This document shows positions 1 to 8,363 of a stretch of DNA of 64,000 nucleotides, piece by piece. This stretch comes from Rhizobium metallidurans (lineage in GTDB: Bacteria; Pseudomonadota; Alphaproteobacteria; Rhizobiales; Rhizobiaceae). Numbering within the stretch: position 1 is the stretch's first letter; each line of letters begins with the position of its first letter. Under the pieces are notes generated by a model. The model was given only the letters and a program-made list of their open reading frames with translations, was not told where the DNA came from and did no database searches. A program made the translations under genes and the position numbers. The DNA lies in NCBI RefSeq assembly GCF_014196505.1, contig NZ_JACIDW010000003.1, positions 1 through 64,000 of the forward strand, in the 5' to 3' direction.

Positions 1-208
1 CCATCGACACTCTGAAAAGACCGCACGAAAGCCCCACAACGGACCCAAGACAATTCTCGCTGCAATTGACCGGGAGTTAAACCGGACAATAGTGGGACAA
101 GCCAGAGGATGACGTCGCGGGTGATATTTCGTTGTGGAAACAATTGGTTGTCGGCTGCGGCTTTGCAGTGCCGTTAGGTCCGGGACTCTCTCTGCGAGTA
201 GTCCGACG

Positions 209-2326
209 TCACTGCGCGCTCGCCACCTTCAGCGGCGCCAGCGGCGCGGCCGTTTTCAACCCTTCGCCGATATCCTTCAGCAACTTCGTCGATTCCACCG
301 AGAGCATGCGCGGGCGCACCAGAGGTGGCGGGGCGTCGGCGGCGGCGATGGTCTTGGGGGGCGGGGGGGCGGTGACGCCGGGGATCTGGCGCGGCGTGAT
401 GCCCTGGTGGGCATAGTCCATCACCCGCTTGAAGGTCATGGCCGGCAGCGTGCCGCCGGTCATCTTGTTGGTCGAGGTGTAGTCGTCGTTGCCGAACCAT
501 ACGGCGGTGGTGAAATTGCCGGTATAGCCGACGAACCAGGCGTCGCGGTAGGCCTGCGTCGTGCCGGTCTTGCCCGCCGTCAGGATGCCGTTGTCGAGCG
601 CCGCGCGGCGCGCCGTGCCGACATAGGGCACGCGCGAGAGCATCTGGTTCATGTAGGCGTCGGCCTTCTCGGAGAGCACCCGCTTGGCCGGCGGCTCGTC
701 GCGTTCGAAGTCGTAGAGAACCTTGCCGCTATAGTCGAGGATCTGGGTGATGCCGTGCCGGCGCGACTGGTAGCCGCCGGCCGGGAACACCGCATAGGCG
801 GTCGCCTGGTCCATCACCGTGACTTCGGAGGTGCCGATCGGGATCGTCACGTCGTCCCGAACCGGCGATTCGACGCCGAGATTGGTGGCCATCGCCCGGA
901 TCGGCGCGATCCCGAACTTCTCCTTGGCAAGGCGTACCGGGATGGTGTTGATCGATTGCGCGATCGCGTTCGCGACGGTGACGCGGCCGGCGTAGCGGTT
1001 CTCGTAGTTGCGCGGGCTCCAATTGCCCCAGGAGATCGGCGCGTCGACGACGATGCTGTCCGGTGTCATGCCGTTCTCCATGGCCACCGAATAGGTGTAG
1101 ACCTTGAAGGACGAGCCCGGCTGGCGCATCGCCTTGGTGGCGCGGTTGAACTGGCTCTCGCCGTAATCGCGCCCGCCGACCATGGCGCGCACGGCGCCGC
1201 CGTTTTCGATCGTCACCAGCGCGCCCTGCTTGGCTTTGTAGCTCTCGCCGAATTCGCGCAGCGACGTCTCCATGGCATCGTCGGCGGCGTTCTGAATGCC
1301 CATGTCGATCGTGGTGCGGACGATCACCGAATGCTCGCTGAAGCGCGGAGAAAGCCGCATCACTTCGTCGAAGGCCCAGTCGAGGAAGAAATCGGGCGAT
1401 TCCACCTGGTTGCGGTCGACGACGGTGGCCGGGCTGCGCCGCGCGGCGATCACCTGGCCCTCGGTCATCATGCCGCTCTGCACGAGATTGGTCAGAACCT
1501 CGTTGGCGCGGCCGCGCGCGGCCGGCAGGTTGACATGCGGCGCGTATTTCGCCGGCGCCTTGAAGAGACCGGCCAGCATGGCGGATTCGGCGAGGTTGAC
1601 GTCGGTGATGTTCTTGCCGAAATAGAACTGCGCCGCCGCCGCCGCCCCGAAGGTGCCGCCGCCCATATAGGCGCGGTCCAGATAGGTGGAGAGGATTTCC
1701 TTCTTCGAGAGGTTCGCTTCGAGCCAGAGCGCCAGGAAGGCCTCGGTGATCTTGCGGTCGATCGAGCGCTCATTGGAGAGAAACAGGTTCTTGGCGAGCT
1801 GCTGCGTCAGCGTCGAGCCGCCCTGGACCACGCCGCCGGCCTGCGCATTGGTGACCATGGCGCGGAACAGGCCGATCACGTCGATGCCGAAATGGCTGAA
1901 AAAGCGGCGGTCTTCGGTCGCCAGCACCGATTTGATCAGGCTGTCGGGCAGCTCGTCGATCGGCACCGAATTCTGGTGGATGACGCCGCGATGGCCGATG
2001 ACGTTGCCATAGCGGTCGAGAAAGGTGACGGCGTAGTCGCCGCGATTGCGCCAATCTTCCTTGGTAGCTTCGAAGGCTGGCTGGGCAAGGGCAAGCATCA
2101 AGACGGCGCCGACCGAGCCCCATGTCAGGCCTTCGCCGGCGACCTCGAACACCGCGCGCTTCCAGCCGCGAACGCGGAAGCGGCGGAAGAAGATGGTGAT
2201 GTCTTCCCAGATTTCGGCGGAGCGGAAACCGGCGTTCCAGATCGTGGAATCGATCCAGGAATCGATCTTCAGCAGCAAGTGGCGTTTCTTGCGCGGCTGC
2301 TTTTCTGGATTGTCCGGATCCGTCAC
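209..2326 (-). CDS. Class A penicillin-binding protein (PBP1-type, bifunctional transglycosylase/transpeptidase)
   Basis: Builds and cross-links peptidoglycan at the inner membrane, facing the periplasm. Of the 705 residues, about 1-60 form a basic cytoplasmic tail and about 64-84 the single membrane anchor. The GT51 glycosyltransferase domain follows, with EDRRFFSHFGID at 138-149 and QGGSTLTQQLAKN at 168-180. The transpeptidase domain has all three motifs: SSFK at 405-408 (Ser405 nucleophile), SIN at 458-460 and KTG at 586-588. The tail is Pro/Ala-rich. The start is GTG; I see no better ATG upstream. Length fits the rhizobial PBP1 family. It is a single gene, divergent from the Cys-cluster gene at 2509. 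Both catalytic domains look intact; which PBP1 paralogue it is cannot be decided here. Confidence 0.93.
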   Translation of the reverse strand: MTDPDNPEKQPRKKRHLLLKIDSWIDSTIWNAGFRSAEIWEDITIFFRRFRVRGWKRAVFEVAGEGLTWGSVGAVLMLALAQPAFEATKEDWRNRGDYAVTFLDRYGNVIGHRGVIHQNSVPIDELPDSLIKSVLATEDRRFFSHFGIDVIGLFRAMVTNAQAGGVVQGGSTLTQQLAKNLFLSNERSIDRKITEAFLALWLEANLSKKEILSTYLDRAYMGGGTFGAAAAAQFYFGKNITDVNLAESAMLAGLFKAPAKYAPHVNLPAARGRANEVLTNLVQSGMMTEGQVIAARRSPATVVDRNQVESPDFFLDWAFDEVMRLSPRFSEHSVIVRTTIDMGIQNAADDAMETSLREFGESYKAKQGALVTIENGGAVRAMVGGRDYGESQFNRATKAMRQPGSSFKVYTYSVAMENGMTPDSIVVDAPISWGNWSPRNYENRYAGRVTVANAIAQSINTIPVRLAKEKFGIAPIRAMATNLGVESPVRDDVTIPIGTSEVTVMDQATAYAVFPAGGYQSRRHGITQILDYSGKVLYDFERDEPPAKRVLSEKADAYMNQMLSRVPYVGTARRAALDNGILTAGKTGTTQAYRDAWFVGYTGNFTTAVWFGNDDYTSTNKMTGGTLPAMTFKRVMDYAHQGITPRQIPGVTAPPPPKTIAAADAPPPLVRPRMLSVESTKLLKDIGEGLKTAAPLAPLKVASAQ

Positions 2327-2508
2327 GTCTTATATTCCCGCCCGATCAGTCGGTTCGACGTGGAATAGCCTGACGTCGAACTATGGCAAATCTGCCGCTC
2401 GCATCCGGGGTTACCGGCACAGGGTGAATCTTTGGTTGATTTGCCACGGAAGAACAAGAGAAATGGAAAGCACTCACGCGATTTTGCGGGTGCTGTTGCA
2501 AGAACGGA

Positions 2509-3003
2509 ATGATGGAAGAGCAACCCTTCTGGAAGCAAAAGACGCTGAACGAGATGACCAATGCCGAGTGGGAAAGCATCTGCGACGGCTGCGGTCTCTG
2601 TTGTCTCAACAAGCTCGAGGAGTGGGAGAGCGGCGATATCTACTTCACCTCGATCCGCTGCAAGCTGCTGGATGGCGAGAGCTGTCAGTGTTCCAGCTAC
2701 CCGAACCGTTGGGATTTCGTGCCCGACTGCGTGCAGCTGACCAAGCAGAATGTCGACGAGATCCCATGGCTGCCGCCGACCTGCGGCTACCGGCTGCTCA
2801 ACGAGGGACGCGACCTCTACTGGTGGCATCCGCTGGTCTCGGGCGATCCGGAGACGGTGCACATCGCCGGCATTTCGGCGCGCGGACGCACCATCGACGA
2901 AACCGGCATCGATGTCGACAACTACGAGGACTATGTGGTCGACTGGCCGCTGACGGTGGGCGACGATGCGCCGAAGACGCCCGATGAGGTGGGCAATCGC
3001 TGA
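2509..3003 (+). CDS. YcgN/UPF0260-type cysteine-cluster protein
   Basis: The 164-residue protein has the family's Cys signature: C25, C28, C31 and C32 in CDGCGLCC near the N-terminus, then C51, C59, C61 and C74. This pattern is typical of the YkgJ/YcgN 'zinc- or iron-chelating' cluster family, whose biochemical role is not established. The W/Y-rich centre ([10 protein letters not shown]) is characteristic of YcgN. Two ATG codons are adjacent (2509 and 2512), so the start may differ by one residue. It lies alone between divergent PBP1 and the convergent YjbR-type gene. The family assignment is firm; the function is unknown. Confidence 0.85.
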   Translation: MMEEQPFWKQKTLNEMTNAEWESICDGCGLCCLNKLEEWESGDIYFTSIRCKLLDGESCQCSSYPNRWDFVPDCVQLTKQNVDEIPWLPPTCGYRLLNEGRDLYWWHPLVSGDPETVHIAGISARGRTIDETGIDVDNYEDYVVDWPLTVGDDAPKTPDEVGNR

Positions 3004-3024
3004 GTTGGTTCTGGCTGAATCGAC

Positions 3025-3369
3025 TTATGGAGAAGGGATGACAACGAACTGTCTTTGCAGGGTTTTCGGCGCGGCGTTCTGCCAGGAGCGGCGCACCAGA
3101 TCCTGCACCAGCGCGTCGCTCGCCAGCTGAAAGAACAGCCGCGTCGAGCCGCGCAGCCCCCAGCCGCCGGGAACCGCGACCGTCTCCTTCGGCGAGACCG
3201 CCAGCGTCATGTGCTGCTGCTCCGGCGTCAGCCGCACGACGCAATAATCCTGTTCCGGCATCGTCAGGAAAATCTTGGTTCGCACGCGAAAATCGCGTGT
3301 GCCGTGATGCGCGCTCTCGACCGCCTCGGGCAGGCTGAGCGCGAAGGATGCAAGCTCTTCGCGGGTCAT
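3025..3369 (-). CDS. MmcQ/YjbR-family protein
   Basis: A small 114-residue protein of the MmcQ/YjbR (CyaY-like fold) family, which contains DNA-binding members but no agreed function. It shows the usual pattern: an N-terminal helix ending in LPEAVESAHHG, the DFRVRTKIF strand, the segment VVRLTPEQQ, and the C-terminal WQNAAPKTLQ helix. It is convergent with the YcgN-type gene, with a 21-base gap, and is the last gene reading leftwards from the HD-GYP gene, with 48 bases between them. No lesion is visible. Confidence 0.8.
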   Translation of the reverse strand: MTREELASFALSLPEAVESAHHGTRDFRVRTKIFLTMPEQDYCVVRLTPEQQHMTLAVSPKETVAVPGGWGLRGSTRLFFQLASDALVQDLVRRSWQNAAPKTLQRQFVVIPSP

Positions 3370-3417
3370 GATCTTTATTTTAGCACAGTAGAATATTGAG
3401 AGGCCAATCAGAAAAAC

Positions 3418-4800
3418 TCACGCAGCCGCGCGCTCTTCCTGCTCAGCGCTTTCGGGCCGCTCCAGATCGGTCCTCGCAAGCGCCCGCTGCAGCGCCTCGA
3501 TGCAGATGGGATCATGCGCCTGGCCGGCGCCTTCCCAGAGGATCGACAGTGCCTTGGAGATTGGCAGGGCGGCGCGATAGGGGCGGTCGGCGGTGAGTGC
3601 GTCGAACACGTCGGCGGTCGAGACGATCCTGACTTCCATCGGGATCTCATCGGCCATCAGCCCGCGCGGATAGCCGTTGCCATCCAGCCGCTCGTGATGG
3701 GCGCCGCCGATGCGGGCGAGGTCGGAAAAGGCGCCGATATGAGACAGGATCATCTCCGAGAACTCGGCATGGCGCTTCATCTGGCCCCATTCCTCGTCAT
3801 CGAGTTTGCCCGGCTTGTCGAGCACGCTGTTGCTGACGCCGAGCTTGCCGATATCGTGAAGAAGGGCGGCGCGGCGCAACAGCCGGCGGCCTTTCTCGTC
3901 GATCCCCATCTCCTCGGCGATCAGGTCGGTAAACAGCGCCACACGGTCGCTATGGCCTGACGTGTAGGGACTCTTGGCGTCGATGACGCGGGCGAAAGCG
4001 GCAGCGATATCATCAAGATAATCGTCATCGGCCATGATCGCCTGCTGGCCGGGTTCGCTGTCGAGGACGATGGTCTCCAGCGCCTCGGACCGCAGCGTCT
4101 CCCAGAACGCGTCGCGGCCAGCGATGCGGATGAAGGCGGCGGCAAGCGAAGGGTCGAACCAACTGCCGGCACGCTTGCCGATCTCGGCGATGGCGGCGTC
4201 GCGACCGGCGCTCATCTGGAAGATATCGGCCACCTGCGACAAGAGCGCGATGCGCGAATAGAGCGGGATGTCCTCACCGGAAATCCCGAGCGGCTTGCCG
4301 CCGCCGTTCCAGTGTTCGTCGAGGCTGAGGACGCCATTAGCCACGCCTTCCGAAAAGCGCATCTGTCTGGCGATTTCGGCGCCGCGCTGGCAGCGGGTCT
4401 GGATCAGGTCGGTGGCGATCCGCCCGCCATTCTGCAGGATGTTGACGATCCCGCGAAAGCGCTCGGCGAGGCCGGCCTGCATGCCGGTATGCGAAAGCAC
4501 GAAGCGCAGCACTTGGCTGAGGCTGCCATCGACCAGCTTGAAGTCGCGCTTGAAGGAGAGGTCGTCGGCCATGTAGAGCTCGCAGATCCGCGCCGCATTG
4601 CTGCTGCAGCCGAGATCCTTGAGGAGCAGCGTATAGTAAAGCTCCTGCAGCGCCTCATCGGCCATGCCGATCTCGCGGCCGATATGGGTGCCGATGTAAC
4701 AGGCGCGGATGCAATGGCCGGGCGGCTGGCCCTCCGTGAGGTCGAGCGCCTTGCTCAATGCCTCGATAATCTCCGCTAGTCGTATCTGGATGGCTTGCAT
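3418..4800 (-). CDS. Tandem HD-GYP protein (putative cyclic-di-GMP phosphodiesterase)
   Basis: A 460-residue soluble protein. The C-terminal half is a complete HD-GYP domain: GHSDR near 282, HD at 315-316 in LLHDIGKLG, and HHERLDGNGYP at 368-378. These are the metal- and substrate-binding signatures of c-di-GMP phosphodiesterases. The N-terminal half looks like a second, degraded HD-GYP copy: KD at 61-62 sits where HD would be, and DEHWNGGGKP at 161-170 replaces HHExxDGxGYP, so GYP has become GKP. The first copy is probably regulatory. There is no membrane segment or receiver domain. Its strand is opposite to the GTA cluster that begins 320 bases away. The catalytic role is inferred from motifs only. 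Confidence 0.85.
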   Translation of the reverse strand: MQAIQIRLAEIIEALSKALDLTEGQPPGHCIRACYIGTHIGREIGMADEALQELYYTLLLKDLGCSSNAARICELYMADDLSFKRDFKLVDGSLSQVLRFVLSHTGMQAGLAERFRGIVNILQNGGRIATDLIQTRCQRGAEIARQMRFSEGVANGVLSLDEHWNGGGKPLGISGEDIPLYSRIALLSQVADIFQMSAGRDAAIAEIGKRAGSWFDPSLAAAFIRIAGRDAFWETLRSEALETIVLDSEPGQQAIMADDDYLDDIAAAFARVIDAKSPYTSGHSDRVALFTDLIAEEMGIDEKGRRLLRRAALLHDIGKLGVSNSVLDKPGKLDDEEWGQMKRHAEFSEMILSHIGAFSDLARIGGAHHERLDGNGYPRGLMADEIPMEVRIVSTADVFDALTADRPYRAALPISKALSILWEGAGQAHDPICIEALQRALARTDLERPESAEQEERAAA

Positions 4801-5119
4801 GTCGATCGCCCTTTGCTGCGATCCGTTCTAGCGGCGGCTTTCTTGAGGATTCATTGAGATGAACGGGAGAAACGCCAGAAAACCTATATTTATCAATAGA
4901 TTAGACATAGATAAATTGCAATTCGACGGGACGTTGCAGGAGGATTTTCCGACAATAGGAAAATAATCCTTGACGGCGTAACGGTGCTTTGATAGGGTTA
5001 TGGCATAGTCGGAAAGTTGCGGGCAGGGCGCGGCGAGGGGCACGGTCCCCTGGCTGGTCGATCATTGCCGCCGGCACCGCCGCTTCTCCACGCAACGCCT
5101 GTTGCCACGGGATGTCCCC
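4801..5119. other. Intergenic region between HD-GYP gene and GTA cluster
   Basis: This 319-base gap between divergent transcription units contains an A/T-rich stretch (about 4885-4970), unusual against the GC-rich background, followed by a sigma70-like promoter directed into the GTA cluster. I see no open frame with a convincing ribosome-binding site, no tRNA and no att-like repeat. Confidence 0.6.
4970..4998 (+). promoter_or_regulatory. Candidate sigma70-type promoter of the GTA cluster
   Basis: TTGACG (4970-4975) and TAGGGT (4993-4998) are separated by 17 bases and lie about 120 bases upstream of the first GTA gene. The -35 box is near consensus and the -10 box is weak, as expected of a promoter that needs an activator. 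This is motif reading only. Confidence 0.4.
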
Positions 5120-5707
5120 ATGACCGATATCGACGATTTCGCGCCGGAGCTGTTTGGCCTCTGGCCGGCTCACCATGCCTCCCAATACCATGCTTATGAC
5201 GTCGATCCCTCGCAGGCGCTCGACGCGGACAGGGCGAAGGCAGTAGCCGAGGCCTGCTTGCTGGAGACCAAATCCGCCGCATCGCCCGCCGAAGAGCTGC
5301 GCGTGCTCCTGAACGAGATGACGGCCGAGATGCGTGAGCAGTTCGCGGCCTTTCGCGACCTGCGCAAGGCGGCCGAGCAGGTGGCGTCGGGCGGTGGCGA
5401 TGATGCCGCCGCAAAGCTTGCCCGCGCCGATCTGAAGGCCGCGACCGATGCCATGTCGCTGATCGTGCGCACGCTCGAGAAAATCGACCAGCTGCAGCGC
5501 CAGTTCGCCCGCGACCGCGAGCAGGCCGCCGAGGACAGCGAAGCGGCGAGGGGGCTCGACCATGTCAAAGCGAAATTCCTCGCACGCATCGAAGAGCGAG
5601 CCGAAGCCCGCGCCCGCCAATTGCTGGCCGAATGGCAGCGCGACGGCGCTCCCCCAACCATTGACGACGGACCAGCGCTTGCCAGCCGCGAAGCCGAACC
5701 GGATTGA
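5120..5707 (+). CDS. GTA small terminase-like protein (RcGTA g1 position)
   Basis: The 195-residue protein occupies the g1 slot directly upstream of the large terminase. It is acidic and Ala/Glu-rich, with long predicted helices (about 60-185) that could form a coiled coil, and no membrane segment. RcGTA g1 is the small terminase that recognises DNA and partners the packaging motor; the same role is inferred here from position and helical character, not from a recognisable motif. The ATG at 5120 is preferred over an in-frame TTG 18 bases upstream. The 3' end overlaps an open N-terminal extension of the large terminase frame. Confidence 0.65.
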   Translation: MTDIDDFAPELFGLWPAHHASQYHAYDVDPSQALDADRAKAVAEACLLETKSAASPAEELRVLLNEMTAEMREQFAAFRDLRKAAEQVASGGGDDAAAKLARADLKAATDAMSLIVRTLEKIDQLQRQFARDREQAAEDSEAARGLDHVKAKFLARIEERAEARARQLLAEWQRDGAPPTIDDGPALASREAEPD

Positions 5708-5714
5708 GCGGCGC

Positions 5715-7313
5715 GTGGCGGACGCCAATACGGGCAAGGTCGCTGGCGCCTTGCTGGACTACAGTCATAAAATGGATGCGATCGTGGCGAAACGGGCTGA
5801 TGACCGCGCGGTGATCCTGGGTGCAGTCAGCTCTGCCGCTGGGCTGATCGAGGACATGGCGCAGCCGGATAGCGGGGCGGTGGCAGCGGCGGTTTCCGGT
5901 GAGGCGCCGGTGGTTGACGCTGTGACGAACGGTGTGCCCACCAACGCCAACGTCCATACCAGCGCAAAGGCTAATGTTGAAGGTGGCGTCGATGCCGAAG
6001 CCGGCGCCGGCGCCGCTCTGGGCCAGCCCAATCTCTCGCCGGCCGACATGCTCGACCTTCCCGCCGAGGACCTCGCGGAACGGCTGAAGCTCTGGCCTTC
6101 GCTTGGCAATCTCTGGGCCTTCACCGGCCGCGACGAACAGCAGCCGCCGCCCGGAGACTGGCGCACATGGCTGATCATGGGCGGGCGCGGCTCCGGCAAG
6201 ACGCGGGCGGGCGCCGAATGGGTGCATGCGATTGCCAGCGCCGGTCGCTCCTCGGATCTGCGCATCGCGCTGATCGCCGAAACGCTGGGCGACGCGCGCG
6301 AGGTGATGATCGACGGCATCTCGGGCATCATGCGGATCGCCCGCAGCCGTCGTCCCGAGTTCGAGATATCCCGCCGCCGGCTGGTCTGGCCGAACGGCGC
6401 GGTGGCGCAGATCTTCTCGTCGGAAGATCCCGAAAGCCTGCGCGGGCCGCAATTCCATTTCGCCTGGAGCGACGAGCTCGCCAAATGGAAGCATGGGCAG
6501 GAGACCTGGGACATGCTGCAGTTTGGCCTGAGACTGGGCACCGCGCCGCGCCAGCTGGTGACGACGACGCCGCGCCCGGTGCCGCTCTTGAAGGCGCTGA
6601 TATCGGACCCGGCGACGCTGACGACACGCATCAGCACCCGCGACAATCAACACAACCTGGCGCCCGGTTTCATCGAGGCGCTGGCAAATCGCTATGGCGG
6701 CACCCGGCTGGGGCGCCAGGAGCTCGATGGTGAGCTGATCGAGGATCGCGAGGATGCGCTGTGGCGCCGCGAGATGTTCGACGCCGTGACGATACGCATG
6801 TCCGGCGATCTGCGCCGCATCGTCGTGGCGGTCGATCCGCCGGCGGCGGCCGGGCCGAATTCCTGCTGCGGCATCGTCGTGGCCGGCCTCGATGGCGCGG
6901 GCCGCGCGGTGGTGCTGGCGGATTGTTCGGTGGAGGGCGCGAGCCCGGCCGGCTGGGCGAGCGCGGTGGCGAAAGCCTATCGCCGCTTCGCCGCCGACCG
7001 CGTGGTGGCCGAGATCAACCAGGGCGGCGACATGGTGACCGCCATGCTCAAAAGCATCGACGAGACATTGCCGGTGGCGACGGTGCGCGCCACGCGAGGC
7101 AAGTTCCTGCGCGCCGAGCCGGTGGCGGCCCTCTACGAGCAGGGGCGTGTCGCCCATGCCGGGCGTTTCATGGCGCTGGAGGATCAGATGTGCGATTTCG
7201 GCCCGGACGGATTGTCCTCGGGCCGTTCTCCCGACCGGCTGGACGCGTTGGTCTGGGCGCTGACGGCATTGATGCTTGAAGGTGGCGGCGAGCCGAGGGT
7301 GCGGGGAATATGA
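5715..7313 (+). CDS. Large terminase (GTA DNA-packaging ATPase/nuclease, g2)
   Basis: The packaging motor of the GTA particle. Counting from the GTG at 5715 (532 residues), Walker A GGRGSGKT is at 156-163 and the Walker B-type WSDE ends at Asp253-Glu254. The C-terminal RNase H-like nuclease starts at IVVAVDPP and includes the late DRLDALVWAL segment. The start is uncertain: the frame is open back to an ATG at 5562, which would overlap the small terminase gene by 146 bases, and ATG codons also occur downstream. Conserved sequence begins only near residue 100; before it lies an Ala/Gly/Asn-rich low-complexity stretch. All catalytic motifs look intact. Confidence 0.88.
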   Translation: MADANTGKVAGALLDYSHKMDAIVAKRADDRAVILGAVSSAAGLIEDMAQPDSGAVAAAVSGEAPVVDAVTNGVPTNANVHTSAKANVEGGVDAEAGAGAALGQPNLSPADMLDLPAEDLAERLKLWPSLGNLWAFTGRDEQQPPPGDWRTWLIMGGRGSGKTRAGAEWVHAIASAGRSSDLRIALIAETLGDAREVMIDGISGIMRIARSRRPEFEISRRRLVWPNGAVAQIFSSEDPESLRGPQFHFAWSDELAKWKHGQETWDMLQFGLRLGTAPRQLVTTTPRPVPLLKALISDPATLTTRISTRDNQHNLAPGFIEALANRYGGTRLGRQELDGELIEDREDALWRREMFDAVTIRMSGDLRRIVVAVDPPAAAGPNSCCGIVVAGLDGAGRAVVLADCSVEGASPAGWASAVAKAYRRFAADRVVAEINQGGDMVTAMLKSIDETLPVATVRATRGKFLRAEPVAALYEQGRVAHAGRFMALEDQMCDFGPDGLSSGRSPDRLDALVWALTALMLEGGGEPRVRGI

Positions 7314-7336
7314 AATTCCGCAATGCCTGGAGACGA

Positions 7337-7355
7337 GGGGGTGTTTGACACCCCC
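7337..7355. terminator. Hairpin between large terminase and the antisense small ORF
   Basis: A perfect 8-bp stem (GGGGGTGT pairing with ACACCCCC) with a 3-base loop, placed between converging genes. There is no T-run on either side, so intrinsic termination is possible but not certain. Confidence 0.4.
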
Positions 7356-7367
7356 TGGCACTTGCGC

Positions 7368-7499
7368 TTAACGCTGCTGTTGCTGCGGGGCCGGGCGCGG
7401 CGCCTGCGGCACCGGGCGAACCTGACGCCACTCGCTTTCGAGTTGGTCCGTCACGTGCTGCGGAATGATTGGCTGATTGCTGTGAACGGGCTGCGTCAT
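7368..7499 (-). CDS. Small Pro/Gln-rich hypothetical protein (43 aa), antisense to the GTA cluster
   Basis: Not recognised. Reading leftwards, an ATG at 7499 follows GGAGG with a 5-base spacer, the best ribosome-binding site in this gap. The product is polar, begins MTQPVHSNQP and ends in a Pro/Gln-rich tail with four consecutive Gln. It has no membrane segment and no cysteine. The reading frame extends further upstream, but only without a comparable ribosome-binding site. It is divergent from the lysin gene across the TTAA-rich box at 7571-7610, so the two may share a control region. The Gln run is compatible with a disordered peptide. It could be non-coding; the main support is the ribosome-binding site. 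Confidence 0.42.
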   Translation of the reverse strand: MTQPVHSNQPIIPQHVTDQLESEWRQVRPVPQAPRPAPQQQQR

Positions 7500-7570
7500 G
7501 CGGTCCTCCAGAGACGGATTGAATGATGGATCATCACTGCCACGCGCCAAACGGTCTGTAAATCAGGGCC

Positions 7571-7610
7571 TTAAACGCTTTAAACGATTAAAATAAATTT
7601 AATCGATTAA
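7571..7610. promoter_or_regulatory. TTAA-rich box with a CtrA-type TTAA-N7-TTAA site
   Basis: Five TTAA tetramers start at 7571, 7580, 7588, 7599 and 7607. Those at 7588 and 7599 are separated by exactly 7 bases, the consensus of the alphaproteobacterial cell-cycle regulator CtrA. The right end is also a perfect 12-base palindrome TTAATCGATTAA (7599-7610). The box lies 39 bases upstream of the lysin gene and 72 bases from the antisense small ORF. A repressor operator is the alternative reading. Confidence 0.5.
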
Positions 7611-7648
7611 GGACACGAAGTGCTCATTAGCTTTTAGGATTACACGCT

Positions 7649-8335
7649 ATGGTTATCCACATCGACAGGCGGTTTTTCTTCGACACGGTGCGCGGCACGC
7701 TGTTCAACGGCACGCTTTCAGCAGGGCAGGTCGAGGGCATGACGGCGATTCTGAATTTCTGGGAGGAGCGGATGCCCGATGCCGACCCCCGCTGGCTGGC
7801 CTATATCCTGGCGACCGCCTTCCACGAGACCGCCTACACCATGCAGCCCGTGCGCGAGACGCTGGCGACGACGGATGCCCGCGCCGTGGAGATTCTCGAA
7901 AAAGCCTTCGCCGGCGGCAAGCTCTCCTGGGTGAAGACGCCCTATTGGCGGCCCGACGAGGACGGCAAGAGCTGGCTCGGCCGCGGCCTCGTGCAGCTCA
8001 CCCACAAGCGCAACTACGAGGCTATGAGCCCGCTCGTCGGCATCGATCTCGTCGCCAATCCCGACCGGGCGATGGAGATGGGGCCGGCGGTGTCGATCCT
8101 GATCGAGGGCATGGTGCGGGGCAGCTTCTCCAGGCACAAGCTTGCCGACCATCTGAACGCCACGAGCGACGACTGGATCAACGCGCGGCGCATCGTCAAC
8201 GGCACCGACCGGGCCGAAAAACTGGCGGGCTATGGCAAGACCTTTCTCGCCGCCCTGCGCCCCGACCGCCCGCGGGGCTGGTTCGCCCGGTTGAAGCAGT
8301 GGCTTTGCCGTGGTATCGCCCGGCTTATGGGCTGA
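7649..8335 (+). CDS. GH19/phage lysin-type glycoside hydrolase (putative endolysin)
   Basis: A 228-residue protein with the signatures of chitinase-19-like phage lysins: ATAFHETA at 56-62 with the probable catalytic Glu60, and GRGLVQLTHKRNY at 111-123. There is no signal peptide, so release to the periplasm would need a holin; a holin-like gene closes the cluster at 24463. The C-terminus carries a basic, Trp-rich helix (about 200-228) that could touch the membrane. It most likely cuts peptidoglycan to lyse GTA-producing cells. It lies between terminase and portal, a position not occupied in RcGTA, behind its own A/T-rich control region. Its substrate is inferred from the family. Confidence 0.78.
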   Translation: MVIHIDRRFFFDTVRGTLFNGTLSAGQVEGMTAILNFWEERMPDADPRWLAYILATAFHETAYTMQPVRETLATTDARAVEILEKAFAGGKLSWVKTPYWRPDEDGKSWLGRGLVQLTHKRNYEAMSPLVGIDLVANPDRAMEMGPAVSILIEGMVRGSFSRHKLADHLNATSDDWINARRIVNGTDRAEKLAGYGKTFLAALRPDRPRGWFARLKQWLCRGIARLMG

Positions 8336-8363
8336 GCCCTCATCAGACATACAGGAGTCCCGC

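Noticed and set aside
1..208. Left-edge region downstream of PBP1
   Set aside because: No gene, RNA or clear terminator is visible; the short + strand frame from 132 overlaps PBP1 and has shadow composition.
134..2368. Long open frame antisense to the PBP1 gene
   Set aside because: Its translation is Arg/Ala/His-rich with no motif, as expected of the opposite strand of a GC-rich gene; PBP1 motifs are clear on the other strand. The same applies to long frames opposite terL (5565-7361), g15 (20113-21897, 22051-23526), pepN and the RND pump.
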